This document shows positions 7,191 through 14,004 of a DNA stretch of 20,370 nucleotides, in pieces. The stretch is taken from contig JBDHDH010000092.1 in the NCBI GenBank assembly GCA_039591615.1, positions 1 through 20,370 of the forward strand, given 5' to 3'. The translations under genes and the position numbers were made by a program. Below the pieces are notes generated by a model. It searched no databases. It worked only from the letters and a program-made list of their open reading frames with translations, and had not been told where the DNA came from. Position 1 is the first letter of the stretch. Each line of letters opens with the position of its first letter. The DNA comes from JBDHDH01 sp039591615 (GTDB taxonomy: Bacteria; Gemmatimonadota; Gemmatimonadetes; Gemmatimonadales; GWC2-71-9).

Positions 7191-7997
7191 ATGATCCGGT
7201 TGTTTCTCGCTGTCTCGCTTCAACTACAGATCCCATCGCCCGTGGGCTACGTGAACGACTTTGCGGGGACCATCGACCCGGCTTCTCAAAGGGCCATGCA
7301 GACTGTGATCGAGGAAGTACGGCAGAAGTCGGGGGGAGAGATCGTCGTGGTCACGCTTTCCGATCTCGCTGGCCGGGCTCCGGTCGAAGTAGCCCGCGAC
7401 ATTGGCCGGGAATGGGGGGTGGGAGCGCAAGGCGGTCCCGGAGACCGCGCCCGGAACGCCGGCGTCATACTGCTATTCAAACCCGGGGCGCGACCGGGCG
7501 ACGGACAGGCTGATGTGTTCATCGCCACGGGGTACGGCGCCGAAGGCTTCGTCACCGATGCCAGAGCGGGGCGAATCCGCGACGCCATCGGACGGACCGC
7601 CGTCGAAAACAACAGCTATGCAGCGGGACTGGTGGCCGGCGTGTGGCTCCTGGGACAGGCCTACGCCGAGGAGTTCGAGTTCGAGCTCACGGGGCAGCCT
7701 GCTGTCCGGATGCCGGAAACATCCCGCCGCAATCCCAATGTCGGCGGGGGCATCTTAGGCGCCATCCTCCTGATCATCATGTTCGCGCTGCTGAGGGGCG
7801 GCGGCGGCGGGGGGCACGGGCGCTACGGGCGACGACGCCACTACGGTCACAGCGGCCTGAGTTGGCTTCTCCTGGGTGCGATGCTCGGAGGTGGTCGCGG
7901 CGGACACTGGGGTGGCGGAGGGTTCGGTGGCGGAGGCTTCGGAGGGTTTGGCGGGGGAGGCGGCTTCGGCGGTGGCGGCGCCGGTGGGAGCTTCTGA
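7191..7997 (+). CDS. TPM-domain (YgcG-like) membrane protein with Gly-rich tail
   Basis: The 268-residue protein has a TPM domain at about 18-160, starting YVNDFAGTIDP and containing GGEIVVVTL, GVILLF and IATGYGAEG. Then come a linker, a membrane helix at about 187-201, and a tail from about 202 made almost entirely of Gly with Phe, His, Arg and Trp. The first 16 residues are hydrophobic and could act as a short signal or anchor. TPM proteins are tied to membrane or photosystem repair in plants, but their bacterial role is unclear; they are often found with LemA, as here. The stop overlaps the next start (TGATG), indicating coupling. The repeat-rich end of the gene (about 7795-7994) is of low complexity. 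Confidence 0.88.
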   Translation: MIRLFLAVSLQLQIPSPVGYVNDFAGTIDPASQRAMQTVIEEVRQKSGGEIVVVTLSDLAGRAPVEVARDIGREWGVGAQGGPGDRARNAGVILLFKPGARPGDGQADVFIATGYGAEGFVTDARAGRIRDAIGRTAVENNSYAAGLVAGVWLLGQAYAEEFEFELTGQPAVRMPETSRRNPNVGGGILGAILLIIMFALLRGGGGGGHGRYGRRRHYGHSGLSWLLLGAMLGGGRGGHWGGGGFGGGGFGGFGGGGGFGGGGAGGSF

Positions 7998-8722
7998 TGG
8001 CACGAGACTGGTCAGCGAAGTTGGACGATTTCGCTCGGGAGCTCGAGCGAACATTGGGTGAGAATCTGGTGTCCGTCGCGCAGTTTGGGGAGGCGGTGCG
8101 AGGCGGTCTCCGAGACGACCGGCCCCAGCTGGATCTCCTCGTGATTCTGCGCGACGCGGGGCCCGCGGCCCTGCGACCGGTGGGGCGTGCCCTCGCGCAG
8201 TGGGTGAAGGCTGGCAACTCGCCACCGCTCATCTTCTCGGAGCGAGGTTGGCGGGACTCGGTGGATGTTTTCCCCATCGAGATCGAGGACATGCGAGAGG
8301 CCCATCGAGTGCTATGCGGAAGCGATCCCTTCGACGGCCTTTCGACTTCGGCGTCGGATCTCCGTCAAGAACTGGAACGAGAGATAAGAGGCAAGCTGCT
8401 GCAGCTTCGGGCAGAGTTCGCAGCGGCGGAGGCCGATGGCCGCGCGCTGAGTGAGCTATTGGCCGCGTCAGCAAAGACATTCTTCATCCTATTCCGAGCG
8501 GTGCTCCGCACGAGGGGCGAAACCCCTCCCGGTGACCCCGCAGCGCTGGTACAGGCCACTGCAGAGGCAGCCGGGATCGACCCGGATGCCTTCGATTGGG
8601 TACTCCGTAAGCTCACCGGCGGCAAGGCGCCAGGGCTCGAAGCCTTCGATCCCATCGGTGTCCGCTACGTGGAGGCCGTAGAACAGCTGGCGCACTACGT
8701 GGATGGAATGAAGGACGGATGA
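7997..8722 (+). CDS. Nucleotidyltransferase-fold-like protein, degenerate, unknown function
   Basis: The 241-residue product starts at the ATG overlapping the TPM stop, which fixes the start. Residues 25-50 (VSVAQFGEAVRGG then QLDLLVIL) resemble the GS-x-ARG-x-SDxDLLV core of MNT-type nucleotidyltransferases. However, the first catalytic Asp is replaced by Gln and the Gly-Ser pair by Phe-Gly, so it may be inactive or bind nucleotide only. The second half is largely helical (for example RQELEREIRGKLLQLRAEF) and could be a HEPN-like helical domain, as in MNT-HEPN pairs. Its position between TPM and LemA genes suggests a shared membrane-associated task. No function can be named with confidence. 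Confidence 0.75.
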   Translation: MARDWSAKLDDFARELERTLGENLVSVAQFGEAVRGGLRDDRPQLDLLVILRDAGPAALRPVGRALAQWVKAGNSPPLIFSERGWRDSVDVFPIEIEDMREAHRVLCGSDPFDGLSTSASDLRQELEREIRGKLLQLRAEFAAAEADGRALSELLAASAKTFFILFRAVLRTRGETPPGDPAALVQATAEAAGIDPDAFDWVLRKLTGGKAPGLEAFDPIGVRYVEAVEQLAHYVDGMKDG

Positions 8723-8770
8723 GCCGGAGGGGGGGAGCATTGGCTTACCACAATGATGGAGAGCAGATCC

Positions 8771-9325
8771 ATGCGTATGATGATCGTCTTGGTCGCGAGT
8801 GCCGCGTTGCTATCGGGGTGTGGCTACAACCGCATTCAATCGCTCGACGAACAGGTCAATGGATACGAGAGTCAGATCCACGTCCAGCTCCAGCGGCGGT
8901 ACGACCTCATACCGAACTTGGTGGAAACCGTGAAGGGCTTCGCCGCCCAAGAGCGGGAGGTCCTCGCGAACGTGACTGAGGCAAGGGCGCGCCTTGGTGG
9001 CGCGATCGAGAGCGGCGATATCGAACAAATGGCCCAGGCCAACCAGGGAGTCTCGTCCGCCCTGAGTCGCCTGCTCCTGGTCGTCGAGAATTATCCGGAG
9101 TTGCGGTCGAACGAAAACTTCCGAATGCTGCAGGACCAACTCGAAGGCACCGAGAACCGAATCGCCACGGCCCGCCAGGACTACAATGCCGCAGTGCAGG
9201 AGTACAACGCCTACATCCGGCGATTCCCGCAAGCACTAACGGCAAAGGTGATTGGAGCTGCCGGCCGGCAGTACTTCGAGATCACCGACGAGGCCGCGAC
9301 GCGACCGCCCGAGGTCGACTTCTAA
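8771..9325 (+). CDS. LemA family lipoprotein
   Basis: From the chosen ATG at 8771 the protein has 184 residues. It begins with a short lipoprotein signal peptide ending LLSGC (Cys17 as the acylation site), so it should be anchored to a membrane facing outward. The body matches LemA: QRRYDLIPNLVETVKGF, then EREVLANVTEARA, and a coiled, Gln/Asn-rich middle (ENRIATARQDYNAAVQEYN). ATGs at 8753 and 8756 are in frame, but GGAGAG lies 7 nt before 8771 and the shorter form gives a normal signal peptide. LemA is frequently coupled to TPM proteins, and the gene lies 48 bp after the preceding gene on the same strand. The molecular function of bacterial LemA is not settled. Confidence 0.9.
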   Translation: MRMMIVLVASAALLSGCGYNRIQSLDEQVNGYESQIHVQLQRRYDLIPNLVETVKGFAAQEREVLANVTEARARLGGAIESGDIEQMAQANQGVSSALSRLLLVVENYPELRSNENFRMLQDQLEGTENRIATARQDYNAAVQEYNAYIRRFPQALTAKVIGAAGRQYFEITDEAATRPPEVDF

Positions 9326-9407
9326 GCCCCGTATCTGAGGGTCCAGGGCACGGAACGCTGGCGCTCCACCACCGATCATACAATATTAAGGAAACCGTCA
9401 TCTTATT
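9326..9407 (+). promoter_or_regulatory. Probable promoter region of the diguanylate cyclase gene
   Basis: An AT-rich patch (CATACAATATTAAGG, about 9377-9391) stands out from the GC-rich surroundings just upstream of the cyclase GTG. TACAAT is a plausible -10 element, but no good -35 was found. AAGGAAA is present but about 13 nt from the GTG, which is long for a ribosome-binding site. Confidence 0.35.
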
Positions 9408-10676
9408 GTGCGACCTGAGGTTGCGCCCCGTCGCCCGCCTATGAGTGGCGGCGCCTCGTTACCTGCTCTGACCCGCGGCTACATGATCGGTCTCGCGATC
9501 GTCGGGGCATTGGCTATCGCTTCGCATGTCTTGGAAGGTCGCTTCCTCCGTGGCGGGACCTATCAGGCCACGTTGATCCACGCGGTTGGGCGCGAGCGCG
9601 TGCGTCAGCAACGCTCGGTGGTTCTCCTTCAACAACTCAATACAGCAGAGTCACCGGCCGACCGAGAGGCTTTGCAAGCGGAACTGAGCCGGATCCTTTC
9701 GGATTTCGAGACCTCCCATCAACAGCTGCTCCACCCGGACGTGGCGACTGGCCGGCCGGTCGACCCCTCGAGCGAGGTGCATCGAATCTACTCCGCCGCT
9801 GACTCGGGGCTGGACCGGCGAGTCCACGAGCATACTGATGCAGTGAGGGCGCTCGCCTCGCCCGAGGCGCTTTCCCAGCCAGACGGCGAGGTGGCACTGC
9901 GCCGCATCGTGCAGGCCGCCCGTGACATCTCGGCCCTTCAGGATCAAGCGATCGACATGCTCGTGGCCCAACACGAGGCCACGCTCGCTAGGGCCCGAAC
10001 CCTGGCGCTGCTGTTGCTCGCCGCGCTGCTGGCGTCGCTGGTGTTGGTGGGGGTACTGATCTTCGAGCCGATGGTCAAGCGCATTCGGCGAGAGGCGAGA
10101 TTGTTAGAGGACGCCAATGCGCAGCTCAAGCGCCTCTCGTTCCTCGACGCTCTCACCTCGATCCCAAATCGGCGAGCGTTCGAGGAGCGCTTCCAGCTCG
10201 AATGGCGCCGAGCCCAGCGCCACACGTCCCCGATCGCGATCCTCATGATCGACATTGACCACTTCAAGGAATACAACGATCACTACGGTCATCAGCGAGG
10301 CGACGAGTGCCTGACACAGTTGGCACAGCGGCTCCGGAACTCGGTGAGCCGCCCCGGAGACTTCGTGGCGCGCTACGGTGGTGAGGAGTTCGCCCTCGTC
10401 CTCCCGGACACGGGCCCGACAGGCGCGACCGCCGTGGCCGAGAATCTCCGCCGCCGCGTGGTTGGACTACGCATCCCTCACGCCGCCTCACCGGTCAGGG
10501 ATGTTGTGACAATCAGCGTCGGTGTGGCGTCGGTGGTTCCCGACCCCGGTTCACCCGTCCCAGTGACAGCGGCAGACAACGCCCTTTACCGGGCGAAACA
10601 ACTCGGCCGCAACCGGGTTGAAGTCGCCGGGGAAGCGCCACTGACTGTCGATCAAGCGATAGCGGAGGAGGCGTAG
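9408..10676 (+). CDS. Membrane diguanylate cyclase (GGDEF)
   Basis: The 422-residue protein has a membrane helix at about 24-41, an extracytoplasmic helical region of about 150 residues, a second membrane helix at about 197-219, and a cytoplasmic GGDEF domain from about 240. The active site is GGEEF (324-328), with DALTSIPNRRAF and MIDIDHFKEYND upstream, as in active cyclases that make cyclic di-GMP from two GTP. RPGD at 315-318 lies five residues before GGEEF and forms an inhibitory I-site, so product feedback is expected. The outer region resembles the helical sensor of PilJ or chemoreceptor type; its ligand is unknown. The start is GTG at 9408; an ATG at 9441 is an alternative. Confidence 0.9.
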   Translation: MRPEVAPRRPPMSGGASLPALTRGYMIGLAIVGALAIASHVLEGRFLRGGTYQATLIHAVGRERVRQQRSVVLLQQLNTAESPADREALQAELSRILSDFETSHQQLLHPDVATGRPVDPSSEVHRIYSAADSGLDRRVHEHTDAVRALASPEALSQPDGEVALRRIVQAARDISALQDQAIDMLVAQHEATLARARTLALLLLAALLASLVLVGVLIFEPMVKRIRREARLLEDANAQLKRLSFLDALTSIPNRRAFEERFQLEWRRAQRHTSPIAILMIDIDHFKEYNDHYGHQRGDECLTQLAQRLRNSVSRPGDFVARYGGEEFALVLPDTGPTGATAVAENLRRRVVGLRIPHAASPVRDVVTISVGVASVVPDPGSPVPVTAADNALYRAKQLGRNRVEVAGEAPLTVDQAIAEEA

Positions 10677-10679
10677 GCT

Positions 10680-11222
10680 TCAGCTGCCGGTGAGCATGCG
10701 CTGCCTGAGCGCGAGCATCCGACGCCGCAGTGATCCGTCCATGATGCGGTCACCGACGCGGACGATGAGACCTCCCAGGATTGACGAATCGGTGCGAAAG
10801 TGCGGGATGACCTCCTTGCCGATCACCTCGCTGAGACGCTGGCGGACGACGTCCTGAAGCTCCCGGTCAGGCTCCCGGGCTACGGTCACCCGCGCGTGCA
10901 CACGATTGAGTTTCTCGTCAACGAGGGCGCCGAACTGCTCGGCAATAGCCGGGAGCAGACCCTGGCGCCCTCGTTTCACGACTGCGTTCAGAAAGCGAAG
11001 GAACCCCTCCGGGGCACGGCCTTCCAGCGCCCGCCTGAGGATTGCTTGTTTCGTCGACTTCGGCACCGTGGGTGACTCCAGCACGACCCGGATCGCCGTC
11101 TCGGACGCCAGGGCCTGCGACAGGCCATCCATCAGATCCTGAAAGAGCTCGGTCTCGCCCGTGCGCTCGCCGAAAACGAACAGAGCGTCGGCATAATTTC
11201 GGGCGATGGTGGGCTCCCTCAA
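10680..11222 (-). CDS. atpH: ATP synthase F1 subunit delta
   Basis: The 180-residue protein starts IARNYADALF, the typical delta/OSCP opening, and ends GGLIVRVGDRIMDGSLRRRM, the conserved C-terminal block. Delta links the F1 head to the peripheral b stalk. The chosen TTG at 11222 overlaps the atpF stop as TTGA and gives the normal family length; a much longer upstream frame exists but runs within atpF. The stop is only 3 bp from the stop of the convergent diguanylate cyclase, so the operon ends here. The usual next genes atpA, atpG, atpD and atpC are absent. Confidence 0.92.
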   Translation of the reverse strand: MREPTIARNYADALFVFGERTGETELFQDLMDGLSQALASETAIRVVLESPTVPKSTKQAILRRALEGRAPEGFLRFLNAVVKRGRQGLLPAIAEQFGALVDEKLNRVHARVTVAREPDRELQDVVRQRLSEVIGKEVIPHFRTDSSILGGLIVRVGDRIMDGSLRRRMLALRQRMLTGS

Positions 11223-11785
11223 CCGGCGCCCCCGAGGGAATGCAGATACTCCTGTACGATGCGGCGATCCGCATCGGTGTCGAGACGTTGCTGAACGAGC
11301 TTCGACGCCGCGGCGAGCGAGAGATCGACCGCCTCGCGCCGTAACTCGAGAATCGCGCGCTCGCGTTCGGCGTCGATCTCCCGCTTGGCCCGCTCCAGGA
11401 CTCGCTCCTGCTCCTCCCGCGCCTTCGCCAGGAGCTGCTCCCGCTCGCGCTGCGCCACGGTCTTTGCTTCGTTGATCAACAGCTGCGACTCGTTCTTGGC
11501 ATTCGCCAGGAGCCGCCCGTGTTCCTCGAGCGCATCCTTCGCTTCGGCGTTCATCTTCTGGGCTTCTTCCAGCTGCCGCGTGATCTTGTGTTCCCGCTCC
11601 ACGGTTGCCCGGATGATCGGGGGCCACGCAAACCGCTTGAGCACGAAGAACAGAAGGATGAAGACGACCCAGGTCCAGAAGAAAAGCCCAAAATTCACTG
11701 TAAAGGGTGAGGCGAACCCTTCCTCTGCACCATGGGCTGCCTCCTGCAACGCCGCGAGTGACACAAGCATAGCGTGTGACGACAT
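11219..11785 (-). CDS. atpF: ATP synthase F0 subunit b
   Basis: The 188-residue protein has one N-terminal membrane helix (about 33-51, FGLFFWTWVVFILLFFVL) followed by LKRFAWPPI and a long charged coiled coil of Glu, Lys, Arg and Ala, as expected for the dimeric peripheral stalk. The start was set at the ATG at 11785, just after the atpE stop; another ATG at 11770 is possible, and neither has a clear ribosome-binding site. A longer frame upstream overlaps atpE and is not credible. The stop overlaps the atpH TTG. Only one b gene is seen; no second b' gene is present. Confidence 0.92.
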   Translation of the reverse strand: MSSHAMLVSLAALQEAAHGAEEGFASPFTVNFGLFFWTWVVFILLFFVLKRFAWPPIIRATVEREHKITRQLEEAQKMNAEAKDALEEHGRLLANAKNESQLLINEAKTVAQREREQLLAKAREEQERVLERAKREIDAERERAILELRREAVDLSLAAASKLVQQRLDTDADRRIVQEYLHSLGGAG

Positions 11786-11789
11786 GAGG

Positions 11790-12071
11790 CTACGGGATGA
11801 GCTTGAAGAGTAGGGCGAATACGAGCGCGATGATCGTCGCTCCTTCGAGGAGTACGGCGATGAGAATCGCAATGCCGCGGATGTCTGCACCCGCTTCAGG
11901 CTGTCGTGCAATAGCCTCGGCCGCTTGACCCCCAATCCGGCCAAGCCCAAGTCCGGCACCGATGAGCGCGAGCCCGATTCCCACACCAGCGCCTAGCAGC
12001 GAGTTCATGTTCTTCGCGGCCTCAGCCGTCAACTCGCCGGTCGCCTGCAGCGCTGCCAGCATCTCGAACAT
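11790..12071 (-). CDS. atpE: ATP synthase F0 subunit c
   Basis: The 93-residue protein is two membrane helices joined by the polar loop ARQPE (55-59), the classical c-ring hairpin. The ion-carrying carboxylate is Glu76 in LLEGAT. The helix-1 position that is Gln in sodium-type rings appears as Arg in GLGRIGG, and Glu76 is followed by Gly-Ala rather than Ser or Thr, so proton rather than sodium coupling is inferred. The first helix is Gly-rich (GAGVGIGLALIGAGLGLG), as required for tight ring packing. A strong ribosome-binding site, GAGGA, lies 8 nt before the ATG, consistent with the high copy number of c. Confidence 0.96.
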   Translation of the reverse strand: MFEMLAALQATGELTAEAAKNMNSLLGAGVGIGLALIGAGLGLGRIGGQAAEAIARQPEAGADIRGIAILIAVLLEGATIIALVFALLFKLIP

Positions 12072-12288
12072 GTCTTATATCCTCAGCGTAGGTCGGGAGA
12101 TGACCGATTGTCTGCGCCCCCCGCGGTCGCGATCGAGTCTCCCCTCTCGACCGTACACGCGGCGACCCGCCAACGGCCTCGCGGCCGGCGGGCTTTCCCC
12201 GCTTACCGAGCGGGGTACGGTATCGAAGCCTCGTGGGAGCGGGCAGGAGGCTTCACCACCACAGGCACCCAGGCACCAATTGCTTCTT
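12072..12288 (-). promoter_or_regulatory. Structured atpB-atpE intercistronic region
   Basis: This 217-nt gap is unusually long for an atp operon whose other junctions overlap or nearly touch. Three hairpins follow one another. AAGCCTC/GAGGCTT (12226-12232 with 12247-12253) has a 14-nt loop. CCCCGCT/AGCGGGG (12197-12203 with 12209-12215) has a 5-nt loop. CCCGCC-GGCC/GGCC-GGCGGG (12166-12192) has, in the transcript, a GCGA loop of GNRA type. None is followed by a U run, so they are not typical terminators. They may protect or process the mRNA so that atpE is expressed more than atpB. No open frame here looks like a gene. Confidence 0.55.
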
Positions 12289-13176
12289 CTAATGCTCATG
12301 CTGCATCAGGCCGATGAACACGGCGGTCAGCAGGGCAAACACGTAGGCCTGCAGAAACGCCACGAAGATCTCGAGCAACATGATGCCGAGAACCAGTGCC
12401 GCGGTCACGATCCCGATCCCCCAATTCCATCCCTCCACGTGACCGAACAGAAAGATCAGGCCGAGCAGCGACAGGATCACGAAATGTCCGGCGGTCATGT
12501 TGCCGAACAGTCGTACGGCCAACGCGAACGGCTTGACGAACTTCCCTACTACTTCGATGGGGGCCATCGCAAGCGATATGGCCGCCCCTCCGGCACCTGA
12601 CATTCCCGGAACCCGCGGGAAGATGGTACGTAGGTATCCCATGGGCCCCAACTTGACCAGCCCGCTGATCTCAATCACCAGAAACGCGGTAATGGCCAGC
12701 GCTCCGGTGACCGCGATATTCCCGGTCGCCGTGGCCCCGTGTGGCAGGAGCCCCAGCAGATTCGCGTAGAGAATGAAAAAGAACAGGGTCATGATGTACG
12801 GTGCGAACTTCGCCCCGTCGTGCCCGATGTTGGCGATCGCGATGTCGTTGCGCACGAACAGCACGATAGCTTCCATGGCGTTGGCCAACCCGCTGGGGGC
12901 TCGCTCCCCCGCTCGCTGCCCCTCGAGCCGCCTGCCCGTCCACCACATCGTGACGAAAACGAGTCCCGCCGCGATGAACAGGAAAACCACGTGCTTGGTA
13001 GGGGTGAGGTTGAGGGTGAGAGGCCCCAAGCGAATATCGGGAAGGAACTTGCCCCAGTGGAAGTTCAGGAACTCGAATTGCGAGAGACCGGTTTCGATCC
13101 CGAAGGAGTACGCGTCCGCCGTGTGGTGCAGAACCACGTCGCCGATGTTCGGGGATTCTCCTTGCAGCACGGTCAT
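12289..13176 (-). CDS. atpB: ATP synthase F0 subunit a
   Basis: The 295-residue multi-spanning protein contains the essential arginine, Arg222, in LAVRLFGNMTAGH, which faces the c ring. The conserved C-terminal block LEIFVAFLQAYVFALLTAVFIG also matches subunit a. PYIMTLFFFILYANLLGLLP is the typical fourth-helix region. The start is the ATG at 13176, overlapping the preceding stop as ATGA; a long upstream frame overlaps other genes and is not used. The protein ends HEH. The 60-residue N-terminal part before the first helix is longer than in the E. coli protein. Confidence 0.95.
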   Translation of the reverse strand: MTVLQGESPNIGDVVLHHTADAYSFGIETGLSQFEFLNFHWGKFLPDIRLGPLTLNLTPTKHVVFLFIAAGLVFVTMWWTGRRLEGQRAGERAPSGLANAMEAIVLFVRNDIAIANIGHDGAKFAPYIMTLFFFILYANLLGLLPHGATATGNIAVTGALAITAFLVIEISGLVKLGPMGYLRTIFPRVPGMSGAGGAAISLAMAPIEVVGKFVKPFALAVRLFGNMTAGHFVILSLLGLIFLFGHVEGWNWGIGIVTAALVLGIMLLEIFVAFLQAYVFALLTAVFIGLMQHEH

Positions 13177-13517
13177 CGTAGGAATCGCGTCTCCGTGTAG
13201 AGCAGCGGTACCAATACCCCCAAATAGCCGAAGGCCGTCGGGAGCGGCGGGAAGAGCTGCCGATCCAACACCACGGCCAGCGCGAACAGCAGGACGCCCA
13301 CGAACCGGAAACCCATTCCCATTCCCCACCGAGCCATCAACCGCCCGAAGGGCTGTGACGTGGCGGGTCTCAGCACAGCCACCGCCGCGAGCTGAATCAC
13401 CGTCGCGAGCAGGCCAAACGTGATCCCCGGGACGACGGCACCCCTTCCCCATACCCACCAGAGAATCAGCGTCACCAACGCCGTGAGTCCCATCCCGGAA
13501 GCGAGGAGCCACCTCAT
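13173..13517 (-). CDS. AtpI-like small membrane protein of the ATP synthase operon
   Basis: The 114-residue protein has about four hydrophobic segments (roughly 3-22, 26-50, 68-86 and 91-109) and few charges, like AtpI proteins that accompany F0 genes and are thought to aid c-ring assembly or ion supply. Sequence identity to AtpI is not obvious by eye, so the name rests on topology and position between atpZ and atpB. The start at 13517 overlaps the atpZ stop (ATGA), and its stop overlaps the atpB start (ATGA), so all three are translationally coupled. Confidence 0.75.
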   Translation of the reverse strand: MRWLLASGMGLTALVTLILWWVWGRGAVVPGITFGLLATVIQLAAVAVLRPATSQPFGRLMARWGMGMGFRFVGVLLFALAVVLDRQLFPPLPTAFGYLGVLVPLLYTETRFLR

Positions 13518-13768
13518 GGGCCCTCCTGGCCCCGTCGCCGACGTTCCGCCTCGGCATCCGCCCTGAGCTTGGTATGGACCCAGACGAAGCTCAGGGTGGC
13601 ACCGACGAGAGTTCCGATGATCGTGAAGGCCGGCGTGAGGCCCAACCAGCGATCCAGGAACCACCCCGCCGCCATGAACAGCACGATACCACCGGCAAAG
13701 GTGCACCCCAGCGCGACATAGGTATACCCCACCCCGATCTCGCGGTTTGGGGTGCGCTCAGGCTCCAT
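13514..13768 (-). CDS. atpZ: AtpZ/AtpI family protein, first gene of atp operon
   Basis: The 84-residue protein has two membrane helices (about 16-37 and 45-65) and the family motif GWFLDRWLGLTPAFTIIG, then a charged tail of Arg, Glu and Ala. AtpZ is the small F0-associated protein usually encoded first in atp operons and linked to assembly or cation transport with AtpI. I placed the start at the ATG at 13768, which gives the usual length; the frame continues upstream to 13882 but that part looks non-coding and would cross the promoter and palindrome. No ribosome-binding site is visible before this ATG. Confidence 0.85.
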   Translation of the reverse strand: MEPERTPNREIGVGYTYVALGCTFAGGIVLFMAAGWFLDRWLGLTPAFTIIGTLVGATLSFVWVHTKLRADAEAERRRRGQEGP

Positions 13769-13779
13769 AGGCGCCGGGA

Positions 13780-13807
13780 AATGTAGGGCTTGTGAAAAAA
13801 TTCGCAA
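13780..13807 (-). promoter_or_regulatory. Predicted atp operon promoter
   Basis: On the minus strand TTGCGA (13807-13802) and TACATT (13785-13780) are spaced by 16 nt, matching a sigma-70 type promoter. The predicted start of transcription would fall near 13773, only about five bases before the atpZ ATG, so the mRNA would be nearly leaderless. The spacer overlaps a Rex-like palindrome. Confidence 0.5.
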
Positions 13808-13810
13808 GCC
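13787..13810. promoter_or_regulatory. Rex-like operator palindrome
   Basis: A 24-bp palindrome has arms GGCTTG and CAAGCC around TGAA-AAAA-TTCG. Its core at 13790-13807, TTGTGAAAAAATTCGCAA, differs at one position from the Rex consensus TTGTGAA-N4-TTCACAA. Rex represses respiratory and fermentative genes and leaves DNA when NADH is high; Streptomyces Rex is reported to act on ATP synthase genes. Here the site covers the promoter spacer of the atp operon. No rex gene is in this window. Confidence 0.6.
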
Positions 13811-14004
13811 ACCTAACCTGGCGTCGGACCGTAGCTTGGCGCTAGGAATTGGGCCGGTGCCATCGTAGATTGACGGGGGCAAGGAGCCGGCGCGGGATAG
13901 CGTGCAGGCACGCGGTCAATCCTTTCCCGATGCGTCGCGGCGAGGGTCCGCGCCTTTGGGCTCCCAGGAATCTCAGGAGATCTGTTCGACTCGGAGGAGC
14001 GCGT
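13811..14004 (+). promoter_or_regulatory. Leader region of moxR with nested inverted repeats
   Basis: A perfect GCGTGC-AG-GCACGC repeat (13900-13913) is nested inside GATTGAC/GTCAATC (13868-13874 with 13915-13921). These could form a structured leader or protein sites for the plus-strand ATPase gene. I could not assign a promoter. An open frame continuous with moxR covers much of this stretch but is not family-like. Confidence 0.3.

Noticed and set aside
7905..7994. GGN-rich tract as a possible tandem repeat or recombination site
   Set aside because: It is the coding sequence of the Gly-rich tail of the TPM protein, common in this family; units are irregular.
7997..8722. MNT-type toxin-antitoxin antitoxin
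   Set aside because: No separate HEPN toxin gene is adjacent, the catalytic core is degraded, and the neighbours are TPM and LemA genes.
11223..11627. Upstream extension of the atpH reading frame
   Set aside because: It runs inside atpF in another frame and gives low-complexity sequence; the TTG at 11222 gives a normal delta subunit.
13177..13557. Upstream extension of the atpB reading frame
   Set aside because: It lies over the AtpI-like gene in another frame; the ATGA overlap at 13176 marks the true start.
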